Shown here in pieces: positions 7,100-9,283 of a stretch of DNA of 9,283 nucleotides (within the stretch, counting starts at the first letter, position 1; each line of letters begins with the position of its first letter). The notes under the pieces are model-generated. The model was given only the letters and a program-made list of their open reading frames with translations, was not told the DNA's origin and ran no database searches. Position numbers and translations under genes: made by a program. Source of the DNA: a candidate division WWE3 bacterium UBA1397 (GTDB lineage Bacteria; Patescibacteriota; WWE3; UBA101185; UBA10185); contig DBQJ01000004.1 in assembly GCA_002305205.1 (NCBI GenBank), positions 1-9,283 of the forward strand, read 5' to 3'.

Positions 7100-7162
7100 A
7101 AACAAAAAAGCCTTTGTACACGAGAGGAGTCCTATCTCTCCTCATTTTCTGTATACAAAGGC
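7100..7162 (-). terminator. Rho-independent terminator of the cargo transcript
   Basis: On -, GCCTTTGTA (7162-7154) pairs perfectly with TACAAAGGC (7118-7110). An inner stem GAGGAG/CTCCTC lies within the loop, and TTTTTTGTTT follows (7109-7100). This is a classic intrinsic terminator for transcription coming from the cold-shock-domain gene. It separates the cargo unit from the recombinase gene, which starts 45 bases further on. Confidence 0.8.
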
Positions 7163-7230
7163 ATTTCTGTGCTCAAATCTTTTATTTAAGCTCAAAACAT
7201 ATCATAAATAATTATGAAATCTTTCGAACT

Positions 7231-7279
7231 CGGGAGATATTAAAGTTTAGGCGGATGCCTTCTGCATTAATACCTCCCG
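7231..7279. repeat. Nested hairpin A (GGGAG...CTCCC type)
   Basis: The arms CGGGAGATATTAA (7231-7243) and TTAATACCTCCCG (7267-7279) are complementary at 12 of 13 positions. The loop contains a second hairpin, AGGC (7249-7252), loop GGAT, GCCT (7257-7260). No T-run follows on either strand, so it is not a terminator. A similar hairpin (8291-8338) lies on the other side of the cold-shock-domain gene. Both have GGGAG/CTCCC as the outer pair, and ATTA/TAAT two or three bases further in. Confidence 0.55.
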
Positions 7280-7334
7280 GTAGAGATTCAAATTGCTTTC
7301 CACATAAGTTTCAGTTGTTTTGTGGTAACACAAC

Positions 7335-7377
7335 GCTACCGTTATCAGCTTATTTTGCTAATAACTTATACAGTAGC
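7335..7377. repeat. Nested hairpin next to the cold-shock-domain stop codon
   Basis: The outer pair is GCTAC (7335-7339) with GTAGC (7373-7377). The inner pair is GTTATCAGC (7341-7349) with GCTAATAAC (7357-7365), complementary except for one central C/A mismatch, around a seven-base loop. It lies 18 bases beyond the stop codon of the cold-shock-domain gene, and may protect or mark the 3' end of that message. Confidence 0.45.
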
Positions 7378-7395
7378 TTTCATAGTCTGCTTTGG

Positions 7396-8154
7396 TTACA
7401 CGGGTTGTGCTTTTTCGCGGACGAGGTCGCCATCTTTGTTTTCAAAAGAGGTTTTATCACCAGCGATACGATGGTGGCTTCGGCCATGGTCGTGATGTCC
7501 AGGAATCGAGAAATCGATGACCCAAGTGTCCGAAACGACCTTGAACAGCCCACCCCAGCGCATTCCATGCCCATCTCCGTAGTCAAAGATCTGTTCTAGC
7601 CCCTCGGTTCGATCAACGTACACACCAGATCGGGCGTTGTACGAGATGTGCATTAGCACATAGACTTGCCCGGGGCTCAACTTGAACATGCCCTCGGCTG
7701 CGGAGCGCATACGAGCGCGTGAGGGTAGCGAGAACTTGATAAAGTCCCCCTGTGCAATACCTTCGTTGACTTCCTGATCGTCAATTCTTACATCTCCCTT
7801 ATAGCACCATGCTGGTGATCGTGGAACAAGAATTGTCGCAGGTCCGAGTTCACGGCGAAGAGCCTCCTCAGCAGCTTTTGCGGCTTCGAGATCGGCTTTT
7901 TCTTGCGCTAACCTCTTAGCCTCAGCTTCGATGGCGGCCTGTTCTTCGGCTGTGGGTACGAGAGTGGCGGAAGTTACCTTCGGCCCCTTGTCACCTTGAG
8001 AAATTTGATGAACCTCAACCTCACGGTTATTCAGATCCACCCCACGTCCCTGGCGAGGTTCAATCGCAGTTACGTGCAGGAAGGCATCTTGCCCGTTTGT
8101 GCGAATGAAACCAAACCCACGTTCCGAGTTCCAACGAAAAATTTTACTAGCCAT
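7396..8154 (-). CDS. Cold-shock-domain protein with long unrecognised C-terminal domain
   Basis: The 252-residue protein begins with a cold-shock (OB-fold) domain at about 2-66: FRWNSERGFGFIR with RNP1 GFGFI (13-17), and RNP2 AFLHV (24-28). These domains bind single-stranded RNA or DNA and melt weak structure. A helical Ala/Glu/Lys stretch follows (68-103, EEQAAIEAEAKRLAQEKADL). A C-terminal domain of about 140 residues is not recognised: it is beta-rich (YKGDVRIDD, DFIKFSLPSRARM, QVYVLMHISYNARSGVYVD, MRWGGLFKVVSDTWVIDF) and ends in a His cluster, GHHDHGRSHH (219-228). The start at 8154 is set by AAAGGAG nine bases upstream and by the domain boundary. G+C is well above the chromosomal genes, suggesting transfer. 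The gene follows the hammerhead ribozyme on the same strand by about 200 bases. Confidence 0.8.
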   Translation of the reverse strand: MASKIFRWNSERGFGFIRTNGQDAFLHVTAIEPRQGRGVDLNNREVEVHQISQGDKGPKVTSATLVPTAEEQAAIEAEAKRLAQEKADLEAAKAAEEALRRELGPATILVPRSPAWCYKGDVRIDDQEVNEGIAQGDFIKFSLPSRARMRSAAEGMFKLSPGQVYVLMHISYNARSGVYVDRTEGLEQIFDYGDGHGMRWGGLFKVVSDTWVIDFSIPGHHDHGRSHHRIAGDKTSFENKDGDLVREKAQPV

Positions 8155-8163
8155 TTTCTTTTT

Positions 8164-8170
8164 CTCCTTT
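8164..8170 (-). promoter_or_regulatory. Shine-Dalgarno site AAAGGAG
   Basis: On -, AAAGGAG lies nine bases before the ATG at 8154. It selects this start over the in-frame ATG at 8235, which would add 27 residues upstream of the cold-shock domain with no counterpart in the family. Confidence 0.75.
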
Positions 8171-8290
8171 TCTAAGTGGGCGAAACGGCCATGCCCTGAT
8201 TGTGTGATTGGGTGCTTATCTCCCATACGAAGCAATGTACCTACAAGTATTTATAAGCACGTCGCCTCGTACGGGTTTGTAACCAATAGC

Positions 8291-8338
8291 AGGGAGTTTA
8301 TTAGACAATTAAGAGTCTTGATTGCCTAATTGCTCCCT
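8291..8338. repeat. Imperfect hairpin B (GGGAG...CTCCC type)
   Basis: The outer pair is AGGGAG (8291-8296) with CTCCCT (8333-8338). After a small internal loop, TTAGACAATTAA (8301-8312) pairs with TTGATTGCCTAA (8318-8329) with one A/C mismatch and one G-T wobble, around the loop GAGTC. There is no T-run on either side. It is shaped like hairpin A (7231-7279) and lies 137 bases upstream of the cold-shock-domain start, so the two flank that gene. Confidence 0.55.
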
Positions 8339-8356
8339 AACTATTTATTTATCAAT

Positions 8357-8425
8357 GTTCTCCTGCTTTCGTCTTACCAAATAATATGGAAGACTCATCA
8401 GTCCAGCTAGGCTGGAGAGCAGAAC
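8357..8425 (-). ncRNA. Type III hammerhead self-cleaving ribozyme
   Basis: The minus strand holds a full hammerhead core. In order: stem III 5' strand CTGC (8422-8419), U16.1 (8418) and C17 (8417); stem I TCCAGC (8416-8411), loop CTA, GCTGGA (8407-8402); the conserved CTGATGA (8401-8395); stem II GTCTT (8394-8390) with AAGAC (8375-8371), opening with the usual G10.1-C11.1 pair; conserved GAAA (8370-8367), whose last A pairs with U16.1; and stem III 3' strand GCAG (8366-8363). Stem III can extend by GTT/AAC across a GAG bulge (8362-8360). Stem III is open, hence type III. Cleavage is predicted after C17, between 8417 and 8416. It would split the cargo transcript between the Csx3-like and cold-shock-domain messages. 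Loop-loop contacts needed for fast cleavage cannot be judged by eye. Confidence 0.88.
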
Positions 8426-8490
8426 AAGATACGCATCCTAGAGGCCAATTTGAAATTTATTTGATTTCAAATTATAGGAGGTGTTCTGCT
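8418..8490 (-). repeat. Long hairpin that shares a strand with the hammerhead
   Basis: On -, AGCAGAAC (8490-8483) pairs perfectly with GTTCTGCT (8425-8418). Further in, TCCTA (8479-8475) can pair with TAGGA (8440-8436). An apical stem of AATTTGAAAT (8473-8464) pairs with ATTTCAAATT (8456-8447) around seven bases. The 3' arm GTTCTGCT contains the stem III strand and U16.1 of the ribozyme, so this hairpin and the active hammerhead cannot form together. It is transcribed first and would fold before the ribozyme core exists. Confidence 0.65.
8423..8437. repeat. 15-base inverted repeat, left copy
   Basis: AACAAGATACGCATC is the exact reverse complement of 9102-9116. The pair brackets the Csx3-like gene and its leader. 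The last three bases of this copy on - belong to the extended stem III of the hammerhead. Confidence 0.8.
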
Positions 8491-8537
8491 GCTTGTATCC
8501 AATTTAGGGTTTCCCAGAGCTAGTATGTACACTTTAA

Positions 8538-8600
8538 GCTATTCCCGAGTAAGTATCTTTCGATCTTACTACCGTCAATAGCGCCTATCAGCAAGCTGAT
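8538..8600 (-). ncRNA. Small structured RNA region with CUUG and GNRA tetraloops
   Basis: On -, ATCAG-CTTG-CTGAT (8600-8587) is a five-pair hairpin closed by the stable G(CUUG)C tetraloop. It is followed at once by GCTATT (8582-8577) pairing with AATAGC (8543-8538). Inside that lies GTAAG-ATC-GAAA-GAT-A-CTTAC (8569-8549), an eight-pair stem with one bulged A capped by a GAAA (GNRA) tetraloop, with an internal loop between the two stems. Capped tetraloops and a bulge are features of folded RNA rather than of a DNA palindrome. It begins 51 bases after the Csx3-like stop codon. No known RNA family is recognised. Confidence 0.5.
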
Positions 8601-8650
8601 GAGACAGTCTTGAGCTTTTCATAGGGATCCATGTTGGAAGCAATCAGTGG

Positions 8651-8947
8651 CTAGTGCTTGGCAACTAAAACTTTGTTGCCGCGTCCATCGTCATACCACA
8701 CCTCGCCAAACTTGTGAACCACAACGTGGAACACAATGAGGTATGCCCAGACCGCCATCGGGCCGGTCAAGACGATTTCGCCGCGATCCTCGGCAGGAGT
8801 TGCATCAACAATCTTCTGAGCATTCCGCCCAACGATGTTAGATGCCTCGGTAGGGGACGTCAGCAACGTAGTGCGACCACCGACCTCACCGATCTCACAG
8901 CCTTCATACAGTTCCTTGTTGTCCAAACCCAAATTGATGTTAGCCAT
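8651..8947 (-). CDS. Csx3-like small protein (possible ring nuclease or cyclic-oligonucleotide binder)
   Basis: A 98-residue protein. Its second half, GEIVLTGPMAVWAYLIVFH (56-74), then VHKF, VWYDDGRG (83-90) and VLVAKH, follows the Csx3 pattern: a strand into a G-P-x-W turn, a helix ending in His, then YDxR and a last strand ending V-x-x-H. Csx3 proteins bind cyclic tetra-adenylate and some degrade it or RNA, with His, Asp and Arg of these motifs implicated. H74, H78, D86, D87 and R89 are present. The N-terminal half (MANINLGLDNKELYEG) is not recognisable by eye. The start is fixed by AGGAGG six bases upstream. No CRISPR array, Cas10 or Csm/Cmr gene lies in the window. G+C is about half, unlike the chromosome. 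The Csx3 call rests on motif spacing and length and could be wrong. Confidence 0.6.
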   Translation of the reverse strand: MANINLGLDNKELYEGCEIGEVGGRTTLLTSPTEASNIVGRNAQKIVDATPAEDRGEIVLTGPMAVWAYLIVFHVVVHKFGEVWYDDGRGNKVLVAKH

Positions 8948-8953
8948 TTCAAA

Positions 8954-8959
8954 CCTCCT
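8954..8959 (-). promoter_or_regulatory. Consensus Shine-Dalgarno site, partly in a small hairpin
   Basis: On -, AGGAGG lies six bases before the ATG at 8947. AAACC upstream and GGTTT overlapping its 3' half can pair around a six-base loop, so part of the site can be masked. This may be a weak translational control, or chance. Confidence 0.7.
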
Positions 8960-8996
8960 ATGGTTTATGATTTTTTTCCTACCCGGCTAAGGCTTT

Positions 8997-9018
8997 GAGA
9001 AATTCATTTGAATATCTC
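8997..9018. repeat. 22-base near-perfect palindrome
   Basis: GAGAAATTCA (8997-9006) and TGAATATCTC (9009-9018) are inverted copies with a single mismatch, separated by two bases. The short spacing suits a dimeric protein operator as well as an RNA hairpin. It lies 50 bases upstream of the Csx3-like start codon. Confidence 0.45.
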
Positions 9019-9039
9019 TAGAACTTGGATAACGTCCTA

Positions 9040-9093
9040 CCTCACTCGAGGAACCAACCCACAATAGCTTATGAGCTAATTCCTCAAGTGAGG
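9040..9093. repeat. Nested hairpin C
   Basis: CCTCACTCGAGGAA (9040-9053) and TTCCTCAAGTGAGG (9080-9093) are complementary at 13 of 14 positions. The 26-base loop holds an inner stem TAGCT (9065-9069) with AGCTA (9074-9078). There is no T-run on either side. Size and architecture (a long outer stem with one mismatch and a short inner hairpin) match hairpins A and B, but the sequence is different. Confidence 0.55.
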
Positions 9094-9101
9094 AAATAAT
9101 A

Positions 9102-9116
9102 GATGCGTATCTTGTT
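9102..9116. repeat. 15-base inverted repeat, right copy
   Basis: GATGCGTATCTTGTT is the exact reverse complement of 8423-8437. On a minus-strand transcript the two copies could pair across a loop of about 660 bases holding the Csx3-like coding region. Confidence 0.8.
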
Positions 9117-9154
9117 TTCAAAGTGCCTACATATAGTAGATACACTATAGAGAC

Positions 9155-9178
9155 CTGTTAGACTTGCTTATCTAACAG
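9155..9178. repeat. Eight-pair perfect hairpin in the leader
   Basis: CTGTTAGA (9155-9162) and TCTAACAG (9171-9178) are perfect inverted copies around an eight-base loop. There is no adjacent T-run, so it is not an evident terminator. Confidence 0.5.
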
Positions 9179-9212
9179 CTAGCAGGGCTATAAGCCATAC
9201 AAGTCGGTAGAC

Positions 9213-9263
9213 AAACAAAAAAGCCAGAATCTAGTAACAACAAATGTTCCCACCAAATTCTGG
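9213..9263 (-). terminator. Rho-independent terminator of a unit entering from the right
   Basis: On -, CCAGAAT (9263-9257) pairs with ATTCTGG (9230-9224), directly followed by CTTTTTTGTTT (9223-9213). The downstream arm and T-run share 13 bases (AAACAAAAAAGCC on +) with the terminator at 7100-7162. It should end a minus-strand transcript from outside the window, implying that the Csx3-like gene has its own promoter to the left of this point. Confidence 0.6.
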
Positions 9264-9283
9264 GAGGTACCCGATAAACTAGA

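Larger units (their letters stand above)
7163..7395 (-). other. Structured, gene-free 3' region of the cargo transcript
   Basis: No credible coding frame lies between the stop of the cold-shock-domain gene and the terminator. The segment contains two substantial nested hairpins (7231-7279 and 7335-7377) and a smaller AT-rich one (TCATAA/TTATGA, about 7203-7218). It would be the 3' untranslated part of the mRNA, or a stable RNA made from its end. Confidence 0.5.
8155..8650 (-). other. 496-base structured spacer between the two cargo genes
   Basis: No coding frame here is credible. On -, in order of transcription, the spacer holds a CUUG-tetraloop hairpin and a GNRA-tetraloop stem (8600-8538), a long hairpin (8490-8418), a hammerhead ribozyme (8425-8357), hairpin B (8338-8291) and the leader of the cold-shock-domain gene. 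A weak -10-like TATAAA lies near 8249-8254 on - without a good -35. I cannot tell whether the second gene has its own promoter or depends on read-through from the first. Confidence 0.6.
8948..9212 (-). other. Structured leader of the Csx3-like gene
   Basis: This stretch between the right-hand terminator and the Csx3-like start has no credible coding frame. On - it contains in order GGCT/AGCC (9196-9186), an eight-pair hairpin (9178-9155), TATAGT/ACTATA (about 9150-9133), one copy of the 15-base inverted repeat (9116-9102), a 14-pair nested hairpin (9093-9040), a near-perfect 22-base palindrome (9018-8997) and the Shine-Dalgarno site. A promoter must lie here, but I could not choose one with confidence; TATAGT near 9150 on - is a possible -10. 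Confidence 0.45.
5574..9283. mobile_element. Putative integrated element next to tRNA-Pro; right end outside the window
   Basis: The content changes abruptly after the tRNA. All three genes lie on -, the first being a site-specific serine recombinase. Gene density falls, with noncoding gaps of 341, 496 and 336 bases against mostly tens of bases on the chromosomal side. Two genes (7396-8154 and 8651-8947) have about half G+C against about a third in the chromosome. The cargo genes carry strong Shine-Dalgarno sites, whereas several chromosomal genes lack them. A serine recombinase beside the 3' end of a tRNA is a common integrative-element layout. I found no second copy of the tRNA 3' end within the window, so the right junction, if it exists, lies further right. 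The left boundary is inferred. Confidence 0.55.

Noticed and set aside
7200..7300. Hairpin A as a possible twister ribozyme (GCCTAAAC and CTCCCG on -)
   Set aside because: The short match to the twister cleavage-site region is not followed by the required second stem and pseudoknot segments.
7093..7599. Plus-strand ORF of 168 residues
   Set aside because: It runs through the terminator hairpin and antisense to the cold-shock-domain gene; composition and the lack of a start signal mark it as a shadow.
8155..8235. Upstream ATG at 8235 as the start of the cold-shock-domain protein
   Set aside because: The 27 added residues precede the normal first strand of the domain and cover the AAAGGAG site that serves the ATG at 8154.
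8596..8640. Second hammerhead-like core on + (CTGATGAGACAGTC)
   Set aside because: CTGATGA is present, but the GAC/GTC stem is followed by TTGAGC rather than GAAA, and no stem I or III can be drawn. Part of it is only the complement of the CUUG hairpin.
8714..8998. Plus-strand ORF of 94 residues antisense to the Csx3-like gene
   Set aside because: No ribosome binding site and no recognisable motif; the opposite strand has AGGAGG and a coherent protein.
8240..9283. Integron attC sites or a CRISPR array
   Set aside because: The hairpins are imperfect and nested, but the RYYYAAC and GTTRRRY core sites do not occur in the right order, no integron integrase is present, and there are no regularly spaced direct repeats.

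Overview
The left two thirds of the window (about 1-5573) look like chromosome from a small-genome, AT-rich bacterium, most likely a member of the Candidate Phyla Radiation (Patescibacteria). This rests on low G+C, short intergenic gaps, many small single-pass membrane proteins, an archaeal-type cupin phosphoglucose isomerase, and at least one promoter whose -10 box ends 6 bases before an ATG, which suggests leaderless transcripts. TGA acts as a stop codon at 160-162, which argues against the TGA-recoding Patescibacteria lineages. The lineage call is inference; no marker gene here settles it.

Chromosomal layout, left to right: the 3' end of an unrecognised gene; a membrane-anchored acidic protein; a membrane-anchored SurA/PrsA-like chaperone without a PPIase domain; a cupin glucose-6-phosphate isomerase; a 53-residue membrane protein; and an undecaprenyl (polyprenyl) diphosphate synthase, all on +. 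A small coiled-coil protein on - is then divergent from a close relative of the 16S rRNA m1A1408 methyltransferases (NpmA/KamB family). Next come an Nramp-related transporter and tRNA-Pro(GGG) with an encoded CCA.

From 5574 to the right end the character changes. All genes are on -, the intergenic gaps are 340-500 bases long and rich in hairpins, and two of the three genes have about 50% G+C and strong Shine-Dalgarno sites. A serine recombinase with a zinc ribbon sits next to the 3' end of the tRNA. I read this as an integrated element using the tRNA-Pro end as its attachment site; its far end lies outside the window. Reading along -, the cargo is: a terminator ending an upstream unit (about 9263-9213); a structured leader; a small Csx3-like protein; a structured 500-base spacer; a cold-shock-domain protein with a novel C-terminal domain; a structured 3' region; and a terminator just before the recombinase gene.

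The most striking object is a complete type III hammerhead ribozyme in the 500-base spacer (about 8425-8357, - strand). All core nucleotides and three stems are present, with cleavage predicted between 8417 and 8416. Just upstream on the same strand is a long hairpin whose 3' arm is the ribozyme's own stem III strand. The Csx3-like gene is flanked by a perfect 15-base inverted repeat, one copy of which touches the same strand. Self-cleavage, the competing hairpin and the leader pairing would therefore be alternatives in one transcript that carries a putative cyclic-oligonucleotide-binding or nuclease protein and a putative RNA chaperone. This ribozyme-containing element operon is the best candidate for an undescribed system; how its parts work together is inference.
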